Positions 24,051-37,329 of a stretch of 64,000 nt of DNA are shown here, one piece after another. Source of the stretch: Epiperipatus broadwayi (lineage: Eukaryota > Onychophora > Udeonychophora > Euonychophora > Peripatidae); contig JAQFVV010000182.1 of the NCBI GenBank assembly GCA_028023455.1, positions 310,001 to 374,000 on the forward strand, given 5' to 3'. Numbering within the stretch: the stretch's first letter is position 1; every line of letters starts with the position of its first letter. A program made the translations under genes and the position numbers. Under the pieces are notes generated by a model, which was given only the letters and a program-made list of their open reading frames with translations, did not search any database and was not told the DNA's origin.

Positions 24051-24810
24051 ATATATATTGTAGCCATGTGACTATGTTGCTGCATTAAAAATAAAGATAA
24101 TTGACATGGTCATTTAATTTATAATGATTTAATTCTTAGGGAAATAATATTTGATTTTACCACATATGTGTTTTAATAATAATAATGGGCATTGAATTAA
24201 TTTAAATATTTTAGGTATCACATGATGGTATGAGAGTTTTCATATAAACATAATTTAATATTTTAAATGTACAAAATTATAAATGTTTGTAAAAGATAAC
24301 TATTTACTAAGTTTAGCTAAAAGCTAAACGTCATCTACTTCCCTGGGACTTGCTTTACTGAAGAAAATGTAAAAGTGAAAAAGTTACCCTAAAGTAATGT
24401 GTAATTTTATCTCCAACCAAGAGAATGTGTATCTCTATGTGTTAGCCAGACCTGGAAAATTATTAGAAAGAAAAATGGAAAAATTATTTGTGTGTGTTAG
24501 TCTAAAACTAATGTGTGACAAAGTGAATAAATTAACAGTGTACATTAGCAGCCTGGAATTGAGAAACTTTCAAGAAGAAAGCTACATGGAAACTGGAAAT
24601 TACAAGTGTCAAAGAAAAAAGAAAAAGAAAATTAAACCATGGCACAGGATATTTTCTTTAATGTGTACATTACATTTAAATTTATAAAAGAGTTTATTGT
24701 AAATTAAATAACAATTAATAATAATTAATTTTATTAGTATTTTTTCAATTGAAAAATGGTTTGTTATTTATCATTTCCCCCCTAAAATTAGAAGGAGTTT
24801 AGCCAATTTA
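24051..24810. other. No recognised gene
   Basis: Contains a 96-codon open frame (24397-24687, plus strand) with a lysine-rich tail that resembles no family I know. Its codon content is ordinary AT-rich sequence and there is no splice or promoter context to support it. Confidence 0.4.
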
Positions 24811-24938
24811 AAATTGATCTTTTTTTTTCTCATGTGTCATAGCATCAGCCGGGAAGCGAACCCGCTAACCCGGGACAACTGCTTGTAAAACAGCGGTCGC
24901 TGACCTCTCGACCACCAACACTTGACAAATTGATCTTT
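24811..24938 (-). mobile_element. Retroposed tRNA-like sequence (short SINE or tRNA retropseudogene)
   Basis: On the minus strand a tRNA-like body is followed by a short unique tail (ATGACACATGAG) and an A-run. The insert (24823-24926) is flanked by a 12-bp direct repeat, AAATTGATCTTT, at 24811-24822 and 24927-24938. A-tail plus target duplication is the signature of LINE-mediated retroposition. The base composition is strikingly GC-rich against its surroundings. Confidence 0.8.
24842..24921 (-). tRNA. tRNA-like body (probably pseudogene), anticodon reading TAC
   Basis: An 80-base sequence folds as a tRNA. Acceptor arms GTGTTGG and CTGATGC pair throughout if G-T pairs are allowed. The D-arm stem is GTC/GAC, the anticodon arm GCTGT-TTTACAA-GCAGT, and the T-arm region GCGGGTTCGCTTCCCGG contains a good B box (GGTTCGCTTCC). 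The variable region is long (about 12 bases), more like Leu/Ser tRNAs, while the loop would read TAC (Val). The many wobble pairs and the retroposed context argue against a working gene. Confidence 0.5.
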
Positions 24939-25469
24939 GTTAGATAAATGTTTGTTTTTACAAATAACCTTAGGTGCAATAAATAATTTTTAAGGTAACC
25001 TTTTTTTTGAAACATGTTGTTTTTTTTATTTATCTCCCCCCCCCCCCAAATTATACAAAGAGGTAAATTAATATAACTCTTTATCTCTTGATCAAAAAGT
25101 TGTTTTTTTAATTATACTTATTGAAGAGAAAATAATTCAATGATAGAAAAATTAAGTCAATTAATGAATGAAAATTAAATAGTTAGACATTTTTAATATG
25201 AAACTATACTTTGGATAAGAATGTCTAAATTTAATTTATCATGTCGTTTTTAATTTTTTTTTATTATTAATCAGTTAGTTTATTAAATAATTATTTAAAA
25301 TATATTTTAGTTTTAATGCCATTATGCCCAGCTTTTTTGCATGAATTATCTATGTGTGTGACTTGATTTCAGTGCAGCTTAGAGTTTGAGGGATTGCTTT
25401 TCAAATTATCCCAGTAAAGTTATTTAAAAATAAATTACAATAAGCTGTTATATATTTTTTCTTTCTAAA
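24939..25469. other. No gene seen; contains a 12-base C-run
   Basis: AT-rich except for an uninterrupted C homopolymer at about 25037-25048, rare in this window. No homology to the other families is evident. Confidence 0.5.
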
Positions 25470-26090
25470 CTATATTAGAGCATAACAATACATTATATGG
25501 ATGTAGTGGTTTCTGTTTGTGCTTGGACATCCAGATGGTAATTGTGAATGGTACAAAGGTATCACCTTTAAAGACCATCTAGTGCATTTTATTTTTTATT
25601 AGAAATTTAAGTTTATAGTTGACCAGTACACTAATAGTATCATGTGGCCAGACCATTGATAATAATTAAAATGTTTCTATATCCCAACATAATGTTTTTA
25701 TGATTATGATTGATGGATTAGAACTTAAGTACATATATCCAAATAATTGTACTATATTCTGCCCTGAGTTTGGCAGTGGCTAGATAAGTAGCTGTTTTAT
25801 AGTGTACCTTCTTTAAATCCAGCCACAAGGTTGACTATTGATTTTGAAATTATTGATTGATTGCTGATTGTTGACGAGTTAATGATTATTATTATTTTCT
25901 AATGCTGGGTAATGTGTAAGTTATAATTTGTGATTATTGTACCCATTTGTAAGTTAGTCTATGATGACTTACATAATCTTCTGTTTGCTTGTCAATACTC
26001 ATTGTTCATTGATTTTGATTACTTATAGAGATGATAGTAATGGTGTCTTATTTCTCCATGTCACTCCTAATCTTTCATACAATTATATAT
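25470..26090. repeat. Segment C of the D-C-B unit, copy at 25.5 kb
   Basis: Matches 18217-18760 and 30065-30660: TGGACATCCAGATGG, TTTAAAGACCATCTAGTGCA, GAAATTTAAGTTTATAGTTG, GTGGCCAGACCATTGAT and CCAGCCACAAGGTTGACTAT. It ends in CATACAATTATATATATAT, where the solo LTR-like copy is inserted. Confidence 0.7.
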
Positions 26091-26508
26091 ATATCGTAAA
26101 GGGCACATACGTATGTTACATTATTTTTTATTAGTAAACATAAAAAAAAAAAGTTCGCCAATAAAAATTTCTTTTTTAAGAATTAAAAACTGAAAATTAA
26201 AAAATCATCTTAAACTCGCATATATATAAAATCGCACAGATAAATAATTATTAAAATAAACTTTATTAAAAAAAGAGTAGTTTAAAACTAAATTTTCAGA
26301 AAAGATTTAGAGATAAAAATATATGTTTAAGTTTGAAAACAAATTAATTAATCTTTTGTAAAATGGAAATGATTATTTTAATTAGTAAACTAGCCTTTGG
26401 GCATTTAAATGTATAAGCATCGGTCAGATAGGAAAACAATAGAAACTTTTAGCAAATGAAAGAAATCCATCGGGAAATCGGACCTCAATGAAAAGGTTTT
26501 CACCATCA

Positions 26509-26549
26509 TGACGTAATGTTGAGTTAATCCACAAAATTATTATAAAAGG
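26509..26549 (+). promoter_or_regulatory. CRE-like site and TATA box of LTR-like copy 4
   Basis: TGACGTAA (26509-26516) and TATAAAAGG (26541-26549) persist although the sequence between and around them has diverged (for example GAGTTAATCCACAAAATTAT in place of the copy-2 sequence). Retention in the most diverged copy supports functional importance in the source element. Confidence 0.6.
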
Positions 26550-26621
26550 AAAGGTTTGAAAATAAAAGAGTTAGTTGGTTATTACGAGTGGACAGATATG
26601 TGTTAGTGCGGAGTTGAAGGA

Positions 26622-26656
26622 GAAGGGATTGAAAAGACGCACTCTTCAATCCCTTC
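26622..26656 (+). other. Stem-loop downstream of the TATA box (copy 4)
   Basis: GAAGGGATTGAAAAG / ACGCA / CTCTTCAATCCCTTC: 14 of 15 positions pair. This copy has the best-paired version; the same loop is kept in all three copies. Confidence 0.7.
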
Positions 26657-28309
26657 AGTTCTGCTAGGAAGAAAGAGAAATGAACTATCGTTTTCTACAT
26701 TGAGGACCAGCTGGAGTAAAAAACCTCCGGATGAATAAATAAAATGGCCAACAGAATACCAATCTTTTTTTGGATGGCATGGGAATTCAAGTTCAAATGG
26801 CAAGCAACAGATAAAGATGAACTGTTTAAAACCGTAAGAACTTTATAATTAATGAACATTAAATTAAAAACTTTCCGTATTTAAATAATACAAATAGAAT
26901 CCTATCTGACCAACGTAAATTAATATTAATAATGTCATTTGATGTATTTTTTTTTATTTAAAATCATTTCCATTTATTTTTTTTGTTCTTTTAAGTTTCT
27001 ATTATGATTTTTGTTTTTCGTTAGACTAAATTACATAAATGTTAAACTTTAGTCGGGCGTGAATGGCTATATAGATTTGTAAAGTTATATTAGGGGAGGG
27101 TAATCTTAGGTTATTTGTTTCGTGGTTGAATTGGGTCGATGAATTGGATATATTGATGTAGTTAGTAGATGTAATTCGAGATTCGCTATGGGCAGAATCG
27201 CTTGTATACGCCGCACACTTCCTCTTGCCTAGGGAATGCGATCGTAAGTCGGCAAAATGACCGCAGTCCGTTTCTATGGAGTTTTTTTTTATTGTTCTTC
27301 TCATTAGATAGATGTAATATTCCTATCTGACGAGAGTCAATGTCTTATCTTAACCTATTTTGTGTTGCCGTATTCGTATTACATTGAATACATCGATATA
27401 TCAGATGGATTGATGCCAGGTTGACTGCGAATTTTTAGCCTAAGGTTAAATGGGGATAGAATGTTTTATCTTCAAATGCAAATCTATGTAGTCCATTCAT
27501 ACTCGACACCCATAAATAAAATTGCATTAAATTTAAGTTGGGTATAGACGCTTGCATGGGTTCGTTACCGGTTAATTATGTTTTTGGTTTTCATAGGTGA
27601 TCAAAATATATAGACATTCGGTAAATACTGATACCTTACGGTGAGTATCTAAGATGTATTTATTCGGATGTCTTTTAAGTTATTGGTGTTAATGCGGTGT
27701 CTTATGATGAACACCATTGGGTTTCTTGTATTCCCTATGCAATTGACGGTATCAATGATTTTGTATTTTGATCGTTTATGTTTACTTTGAAATGTTTTTA
27801 ACCGTGTAATCTATGTAACCGATCTATACTCAACATTATAAAACAAACTTTCATAAATCCATCTGTGCGAACTTAATTAAAATGTAAACTTATAATATTA
27901 TAAAAATTAAAATGTAAATTTAAATTATAAAATCAAATTAAAATCTAAAATAAACATACTAAAATAATAATGTTAAATTTTATATATATATATATGTGCG
28001 TAAATAAATGTTTGTATGTTAATTACTGGCAGTGGCTTATTTTATTCTTTTTTTTAAAATTATTCTTAGATAAGAATTTTTTTTTATGAATATAAATCTC
28101 TGCTATTCCAATGAGCTAGTGACTTGGGCTAATGACTGGATATCAAAATATATTTATTAAAATAAAAAAAAAAGTTTTTTTTTTTTACTTACGTATCTGC
28201 CTACTTTATAAATTTTTTTAGGTTCAAATGCCTAGATGGCGCCCTGTAGTGCAGATGATGTTAAGCTCTGTTTCTCCAGATTGTTATAATATATATATAT
28301 ATATTGTAA

Positions 28310-28370
28310 CCAGTTGGTTTACATGGTACATCCATAATAATATAGTGTGTGTGCATATATATATATATAT
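28310..28370. repeat. Tail of segment B between two (TA)n tracts
   Basis: GTTTACATGGTACATCCATAATAATATAGTGTGTGTGCATATATA corresponds in its parts to the last 50 bases of B at 11330-11380. It is followed at once by (TA)n and a D-like start, repeating the B-(TA)n-D order of 19.6-19.8 kb. Confidence 0.6.
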
Positions 28371-28521
28371 AAAGTAAAAGAAAAGTAGAAATAAATACAG
28401 ACAAAAATTATAGTAGATATTTTCTACATTTACTGAAATAGAAATAAATAAATAATAACTCTGATTTAAAATATTGTTTTATAAATTAAACTTTTAAAAG
28501 GTCTGAATAAATATAAATATT

Positions 28522-28570
<49 letters not shown>

Positions 28571-28587
28571 CATCATCATCATCATCA

Positions 28588-28622
<35 letters not shown>

Positions 28623-30845
28623 TTGAAATGTAAAAACACCATACTTATTTTTAGAATTTTTTTAATTAATTAAACAAAATTTTTATCTATTAGAAATCCC
28701 CTAAGTAAAAACATGTATATAGATTCCAAGGGATTAGAGAGATAAAAATAAAATTTTGTTTAATCAAGGTGTTATAACAACTCAGATGATTTTATAAAAA
28801 GGACTGATAAAAATATCAGTCAGTCAGGATAGTGATTTTTGAAGAGAGCAGTCTGGATAATAATTTTTGTAAGAACGGTCAGCTGAAAATTGGTTTCAAT
28901 ATTTTACTGCAACTTGATAAAGTGCAGAAGTTGGTTTTAGCTGACCAGAGAATTTGCAGAATAGCTACTATGAATTGATACAGCTGAAGGCAGGACATTA
29001 GATTTAGAAGCTACTAATATTTCCTTCTCAGGAGTTTGAATTCACTTGGAGAAAATGACCCACTTCTTTGTGCTGTAATTCATAGCCTTAAACAGAGAGG
29101 ATAGTTGCTTGTCTAAAATTTATTAAATCAAAACAGCTGCTTGTCTGGAACAATCCTAGACAGAAAGAAAGCAACTTCAGACTAAGATTTTATATAAATT
29201 ATGTACTTTTACCTGATGATGACAATTACCTGGAATGACCAAAAAAACAACTTGCCGAAGAGAAAACACCAGCTGAATAAAGAAGTTATATGTATGCTGA
29301 TGTGTCTACATATACAAAGAGAAGCACAGATAAATGTGTATACAAAAATTAGTTGTTTTTAAATAATTTATTTGGGAAGACATTTTAAATCTATACTTTA
29401 AAATTAAAGACATTTATAATTAGTTAAGAGGTAAAGTGATAAAAAGCTTTCTAATCTCTCAAAAATTGACTATACTTTAAAAAAAAAAAAGAATAAAGAA
29501 AGCTGAAATAGAATTTGATAAAGTGATTTTTTTTGATATTGATTAAATATGTAAATTTTTATATATATTCAAAAGGGAATTATTAATTATAAAAATTATT
29601 TATTGTTGATAATCTGTGCAATTCTATATACGTGTTTCAGCAAACTTAATATGTAAAATATATATCATTTAACTGAAACTTCAATCATTTTTTTTGTTAT
29701 TGAATATTAATTGTATATTATAAATCATGCATCTGTGTGCACATATATGTAAATTAATGTAACAATTCAAATTTTCAATAGCAATTATGTAAATTACAAA
29801 TGTAATAATTATTTTATGTTTAATTGAAATGTATTCCTTGTATATTATAAAACGCACATCTGTGTATGAATATATATATATGCATTTGTAGAAACTGATT
29901 GAGAAATATTGTAAAACAATGTAATAACTTTAGTTGTGTACATAATTTTGTATACTTTTCAAAATCAGAATCCTTAACCTATAAGACCTTAAATACCATT
30001 TTTTTATTGTTATTAATAAACTTATTTAATTGTCAAAATTGTATTCCACCATCTCTTGTTCACATACAGTAATAGAGCTTGTGTTATCTGGGCTAGATTC
30101 AGACATGGATAAATGGGCATGTGTTTAGGGTTTTGGGCATCCAGAGATGATCAATCATCATCCTGGTTGGTGCAAAAGAGGATACTCTTTAAAGACCCTG
30201 CACTATATTTTATTTTAGTTCAGTCTTGTTAAAAATTTAAGTTTATAGTTGGCTAGTACAAGTGGCCTGAGCATTGATGATGATCAGCATATTTTGATGT
30301 CCCAGCATTATTGTTTAGATTTTCTGCTTATGTATTCTAATGGATGGGCACTAAGCTGGTACATCCAAGTTATGTTTAAATAATTGCCCAAGCTGGCAAA
30401 GGCTCAATAGTTAGCCTGGTCTACAGAAGACCCATTTCCAATCCAGTCACAAGGTTGACTGTTGATTTATATTTTTTATTGTTCAAAAACAGTCACAAGA
30501 TTGACTGTTGATATATTGTACTGAATTTGTTTATTCCCATCAATGATGATGATGGTTGGTTATTTCTCTCAAGTATTTACTTGTACTTATTTTTTAAATG
30601 ATAATGCTGGTGGTACAATTATGCTTGTAGTTGCTCTTCTGAGTTAGCTTCTGATCACGCAATGCTATCAGAGATTCTAATCTCATTTTATTCTTAAATA
30701 TATCTTACTTATATACACTTTTGTAAATTATTTAAATTATTGATATTTGATTTTAAATTTACTTGGGGTTGATGTTGATTTTGTCATCACCCCAGGTTCA
30801 AACTTTCTTTCCTACCACTTCCTATTACCCCATCCCATTACAATA
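28371..30845. repeat. Diverged D-C unit
   Basis: The start AAGAAAAGTAGAAATAAATA matches the D start at 16420. Further matches are GAGTTTGAATTCAC (16980 region), GTATGCTGATGTGTCTACAT (17240 region) and segment C at 30065-30660, which here contains an internal duplication of CAGTCACAAG(G/A)TTGACTGTTGAT. The unit ends CCCATTACAATATATATA at about 30830-30845. No open reading frame of note. Confidence 0.6.
28525..28622. repeat. (TTA)n-(TCA)n-(TTA)n microsatellite
   Basis: Uninterrupted TTA repeats, then about seven TCA units, then TTA again. This is a single-base interruption that has itself expanded. Confidence 0.95.
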
Positions 30846-33800
30846 TATATATATATATATATATATAATTTTTATAAATTTCTTACTTCATTTGGTGTAA
30901 ATATTGATCTAGTTGGGCAGTTTCTACTGTTGGTAATAATTTGTGAATATAGAGCTATTCATTTCTACCTCAAATATTTGATTAAAGAACACAAACAAAC
31001 CTGATTTTTTAAAAAGTGCTCTCCTATGAACTATATCACAAGTTAAGTATTTACCAAAAACAACAACAATAACATTCTAATATATTGTATATAAATAATT
31101 TGATTGGCATTAATAATAGTTTATTTCTTGTCATTCTCTTAAAATAATGTATTACTCAGTTTTAAAGTTATGGCATAAACTTTAATGTTTTTTTTTTAGA
31201 TTATTAAGGTTAATTCATTATCTCAGTTAATTTGTTTTCTTGCATAATAAATTCAGTTTATTGTTTTTAATAGGGTCAAAAAAGCCTCTATTTAAAAAGA
31301 AAATAGCAATCATTTTTTGATTTCTAATTAAAGCAATTAGTTGTAATTTTTTACTAAATAGTTTTTTTTCTATATAGTGAAGCTGTAAACTATTCTGAAT
31401 CAATATATACAATTTTAATTATATGCTATCCAAAAAAGTGTAAATAAACAAACCAAAAAAAGATTAAAATCCATCAATTTATTACATTTTACAATACGCC
31501 AGCAGCCATTTTTCACCTTTGAGTGCCCTATGTAAAAATGTTTGTTAATAAAATGAATTCAGTTTATGTTGAAAGAACATACATTTTATTCTTTCTTTAT
31601 ATTTTCCAAATTTTATATACAGTATTTCATAGAATTAAATATTTTCTAAAAGTAATGCTAAAAGTTTCTTGATTACATGAATATTATTATTTTCTTACAA
31701 GAGAAAAAAATTATTGAAAAAAAAAAATTCACCCAGATCATGTTTAATTGCAATAAAAAGCAAACATTTAGCTATTTATTTTATTTAAAAAATAAAAATG
31801 TAATACAGTAAGGTTTTGTATTCCTATTTTTTCAATGAATGAATGAGTGAACACATCCTCAGAAAAATATCTGTAAATGTATCCTCTCAATTTATTATTA
31901 ATAGCTACATTATTATCATTTAAAAAAATGTTTATACTATAATCATAATTTATATATGTGTACTATACATGGAACAAAACACCTGCTTTATATAAATGTG
32001 TGTGTGTTGAAAAATACTGAATATTTATAGTTTAGTAAGAATACATATTGTATTCTAATCAAAGTTTATTAACAAAACATGAACTATTATATAATATGTA
32101 AAATGTACCTGAAGGAGGGGAGCTTGAACAAAAGATAGTGGATATCATGACTCCTCTGTATTTGAGGATGATGAAACTGTTGTCTAATAAAAACTACAAT
32201 GTTTTAAATCTTCAACGAATAACTCTGGTGTTCTCTATCATTGTATTTGATCATGATCAAATATTAATTGTAGCTTTAAAATATGTACTTCAGACTTTTA
32301 TTATGCTCAACTGCTTGTAATTTTTTAAAGTATATGTACTAAAAGTTTTATCCAGCTGTTAAAAAAATGCTTAGGGATTTTAAATCTAAAAATGTTAATA
32401 AAAGTTTCTTTTAGTTGTATTTGGGTATTTTTTTATTATCTAAAATTATAGAATTTTTTATTTTATTTTTTATTATCATAAAATTGGTTTTTATAAATAT
32501 ATCTAAAGTCATAAAAAAAATTATTTTTCTATTATTTGATAAACATAATTTTTAAAAAAATTATTATAATGGTTATTCTTATTATTTTTAAAAAATAAGA
32601 CTGAAAATAAAAACAATTTAAAGTTTGCGATGACTCTGAGAATACTTTATTATACTTTCATTTTATAATAAGATATTTAAAAATATTTTTGAAACATAGG
32701 TATTTAGATCACAAAAAGTCTATATTTGTGATTGCTAAGTAACTGGGAAGATTATCTAAGATTTGGTAAGTATTAATTACCTTTAAAACAGTATGAGTAA
32801 TCAAAAAGGTCCAAGCCTACATAAAAAAATAGTTATTAAGTAAAATCTAACAAATATCTTTCTTCCTACTTTGATTGAATTTATGAATGGAAATATTAAA
32901 TGCTTAAAGAAAAAAAGAATTCCATATGAGAAGATTAATAATATCACATTAAATATTTTTACATTAGGATCTTAATAGAGATTGAGTTTAAATTACAAAA
33001 GAAAAATAATGTGTAAAGTCATTGAAATAGGTGTGACTGAAGAAGAAAGTTAAATAATTTTTTGAAAACTGAAATGGTGATAAAGCTGTAATTTTAAACA
33101 GAGATTCATTTTCATCTTCATAATATTAAAGAAATATTCTGAAAGGATTTAGCAGAGACTGTTGATAATTATCAGAAGTTGATTTGTTATTATAAATTGT
33201 AAAGTTAATCTTGATTCAGAAATTGTCCATTCCATCTATTATACTTTTGGATATTAATAATGTTTAAAAGATGTGAAAATATAAAATGTCATTTATATAA
33301 TAATAATTATATGCAGAATATAAGAACTTTGGGTATTACTTTTCCAGTAACTTCATAATCAATAAATTGAAGAGAAGTTAGAGATGATGAAAGCAGAGAT
33401 GTTGTAACATGTAATTCTAAGATAATTTTTTTATGGCTAAATTTATGAAAGGATATTGTGAAATTAAATTTTATAAAAAGAATGAAAGAAAATCTTAAAT
33501 AATAAAATGAGAACTGATTTAATGTCAATCTGAACAAATGAAATAATTTGATAATTTCATTCACTCCTGTAATTAAAAAGCTTTTTTATTTATTTACCTT
33601 TTTTACGAGTTCTATATAAAAGTTTCTTATGCCCTATGTTTAGTAGTGTAAATAATAGTCTATATATTAAGGAGTTGTAAATTATGGATGGAATAGAATT
33701 TGTCACCATGGTTGTGCTTACTTGTTGGTTCATCATTTTTTTTTATATTTGTGGGTTTTTTAGTATATAAAGAATTGTGACTCTATATATTTTATAATTA

Positions 33801-34530
33801 TCTATTAATACTAAATAGTTATAGAAATAATATATTAGTAACATTTTTATTGATCACAAAGTGTATATCTCTTGTGTAAGAGAATATTTGCCTCACATAA
33901 TTTACTGAATGATATTCAATATGATGTTTATTGTCTTATTTAATGGTATTGTTTTTGCTTGTTGAACCCAAATTAAAAGGTGGTTGAATTAAAGTTGAAA
34001 ATGTTTGCTTAGTTATACAGACAGCTTGAAGGTGAGATATTGAATATAAAGTTTGTGAAGTATTTGCAAAATGAGTTTTAATTAAAAAAATGTAACATGT
34101 TATATTCTTGTTAACTTGGGTATATATGGACTTGAAAATTAATTACAAATTGAACCTAGACAGACAGAATGAAAGTCTAATTATAGAGAAGAAATAATAC
34201 CTGCAAATATAAAGCTTGGTTCATTAAAAAACTTATTCTTGACCCTATAATATAACCAATTAAAGAAAAAGTCAGTGAAAGTGACTTTCCATTGGCATTG
34301 CAAAATAAACTATCACAGATTCATAATGGTCAAAAACGTTTCACTAAAAGTTATTTTATTTTATTATTGAAACTAATAAAAGTGATATCTAACTATTGTT
34401 CAATTCAGATATGTAACAGAATCAGTATTTGTAATATGCATTGGAACACTGTAAAGCTTTCTGCTTTGTCTGAGGAGTAAATGTCCAGAAAGTAATAAAT
34501 ATACAAATATAATACATTTATAAATATAAT
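30846..34530. other. No gene seen
   Basis: AT-rich sequence. Open frames of 60-85 codons occur (30747-31004, 32138-32320, 33564-33307) but show no family resemblance. No repeat shared with the rest of the window was recognised in this interval. Confidence 0.5.
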
Positions 34531-34720
34531 ATTAGGGTATGAGCACAGACTTTCACATGACCCACCACTCTCCACTCCATCTAATAATACTGATACACTT
34601 AAACACATATATGTTGAAAAGATAAATAATCACCAATATACGTATTTCATGCTAAACCAGCAATCATCAGTTGGTCCAGATTATCATCTCTACACATATA
34701 TACTATAAGTATAAATATAG
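34531..34720 (-). repeat. SINE-like repeat E, copy 1
   Basis: Shares AGGGTATGAGCACAGACTTT, CACATGACCCACCACTC and GATAAATAATCACCAATATA with the foldback at 60424-60620, and ACCAGC(A)AT/CTCATC blocks with 56130-56290. Read on the minus strand, the 56.1-kb copy contains GAGTTCAAACCCC, a B-box-like sequence, so the family may be a tRNA-derived SINE. Confidence 0.5.
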
Positions 34721-35506
34721 TTTATAATTGATTTTAAAAATAAATGTTTTATAAAATGCCCATGCCTTGAGCTATTTGCCAGTTAGTGAGAGAAATTTGT
34801 ATTTAAAATATTAGGATATCAACTAAGATATTTCTGTAATGATTTTTTTAAAAAAAAGATTAATATATTTTTTGTATTTTGAAATATTCACACTGACTTC
34901 CTTAAATGGTAGCACTATGTGTTACGTTTCTTTAAATTCTTTTTTTATTTTATTTTGTATAAATAGATGAAGATTTGTTTAAGTTATACAATAAATATAA
35001 AGAAGTTTGTATTAATAATTCTTCAACCAGATCGACATGAAAGCAAACTTCTTTTGAAGGAACTTTATGGTCCCATTGTATTAAGATTTCAATTTGATGA
35101 AATTTTATTTAGTTTACTTTGACTTTATTCTTCAATGTTGGTAATCGACTCAGTAGACTTGACTAAAATATTAGAAATTTATTCTGTAGCAGGAACTGAA
35201 TCTCTTAAATCAGATTTTAATGATTGATACAATATAACAATAATTAAATAAATTGTTTATAATTAAAATTGTGATTATGATGATTATAGATATGCAAAAA
35301 TGCTATATATATTTTTTCTTAAATTATTTCTTTCACATTCAACTGGATGGCAGTTACCTAATTTTTTTTTTTAATGCTAATGTTTTTTATTGATACAAAT
35401 GGTTTTTCTACTTTATTTATATCTAATCAAAATCAAATTATTTTGATAAATGTACTTAATAATTTTAGTCTATATTCCTTTATCTTCTGTAGTTCAGTGT
35501 GATTTG
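34721..35506. other. No gene seen
   Basis: AT-rich unique-looking DNA with no recognised feature before the SINE tail at 35.5 kb. Confidence 0.5.
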
Positions 35507-36285
<779 letters not shown>

Positions 36286-36432
36286 ATTATTATTATACTT
36301 CCGGTGTTCTAGATTAAAGACGTGTTCAATTTTTTCTCTCTTGCTTTTGTTTTGTTTTACTGTATTTTTATTTATAAATATTAATTTTTATTGTGTTCAG
36401 TAAAATAGGATTTAATTGGATTTGCTTGTAAA

Positions 36433-37329
36433 ATGTCTTTCTGCAAGATTTGTCATGATTTACTACCAAAAAATGGAAATTTTGTTTCGTGTATGGGCTG
36501 TAGCACCAGTTTTCATTACACGTGCTCAACGTTAGGAGAGGCTACCTATAGACGAATGTCTTTAAAAAAAAAGCAGGAATGGAGATGTAATGTTTGTAGA
36601 ATTCCACCTGATAGTGATGGTTCTGTTATGGTAAATAATAGTGATTCTTCGAACTTGATTTTAAGTGATATTTTAGAAAAATTAAAATTACTTCCGGTTA
36701 TACATACGGCAATTTCAGAGCTTACGATTACGGTTGCGAAGCTTCAGGTTGACGTGGATTTTTTGCGGGGTAAAGTTGATAAAAATAATGATAATTTACT
36801 ACGATTGTCAAATATGTATGATTCTTGTGAAAACGAAATCACTTTGTTAAAGGAAAAAATTGACTCTATGGAACGTTTACGGTTGGATTGTGAAATTGAA
36901 ATACAAGGTGTTCCCTTTTGTGAGAATGAAAATTTATCTTTAATTGTAACGAAGTTGGCGGAAAAACTTGAAATTGAAAACTTTACTACTAATTGTATTG
37001 AGAATGTTTATCGGACAAAATCTAAATCTAATAATATAGCAGGTTTTATTGTTACTCGTTTTGCTTCGCGAAATTTAGCTAAATCATTTTTATTGAAGAG
37101 AAATGTTATTAAATCGGTTTCTGATTTTTTGTTAATGGAATCTAGTCGGCGTGTATATATTAATCAACATATAACTCCACACATTAGACAGCTGTTATGG
37201 AAGGCTAAGCAAAAAATGCGTGAACGTAAAGGTATGGCTTTTATACGTAATGGATTGGTTTATATTAGAAATGATTTAAATTCTCCGTGTGTTTTGATTA
37301 AAAATGAATCTGAGTTGTCAGCGTTTTGA
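36433..37329 (+). CDS. CR1-like ORF1 protein with PHD finger (298 aa)
   Basis: The protein probably binds element RNA and chaperones it during retrotransposition. Residues 4-55 form a complete C4HC3 PHD finger: C4, C7, C20, C23, H28, C31, C52, C55. Residues about 80-155 are rich in heptad-spaced Leu/Ile with charged residues, a likely coiled coil for oligomerisation. From about residue 152, EIEIQGVPFCENENLSLIV resembles the RNA-binding region of LINE ORF1 proteins. The ATG at 36433 is the first good start, right before the zinc finger. No internal stop is present. ORF2 follows in the same frame after the TGA at 37327-37329. Confidence 0.85.
   Translation: MSFCKICHDLLPKNGNFVSCMGCSTSFHYTCSTLGEATYRRMSLKKKQEWRCNVCRIPPDSDGSVMVNNSDSSNLILSDILEKLKLLPVIHTAISELTITVAKLQVDVDFLRGKVDKNNDNLLRLSNMYDSCENEITLLKEKIDSMERLRLDCEIEIQGVPFCENENLSLIVTKLAEKLEIENFTTNCIENVYRTKSKSNNIAGFIVTRFASRNLAKSFLLKRNVIKSVSDFLLMESSRRVYINQHITPHIRQLLWKAKQKMRERKGMAFIRNGLVYIRNDLNSPCVLIKNESELSAF

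Larger units (their letters stand above)
26095..28288 (+). mobile_element. Solo LTR-like copy 4
   Basis: About 2.19 kb with the full 5' block, x (about 27025-27510), y (about 27511-27880) and 3' block. Ends are degraded relative to copy 3: CGTAAAGGGCAC at the 5' side and AGATTGTTATA at the 3' side. (TA)n abuts both ends. This is the most diverged of the three 5'-complete copies, so its insertion is older. No second LTR or interior lies next to it, hence solo. Confidence 0.65.

Noticed and set aside
25037-25048. C homopolymer as a possible i-motif/G-quadruplex site
   Set aside because: A single 12-base run without further G/C tracts; too little to support a structured regulatory element.
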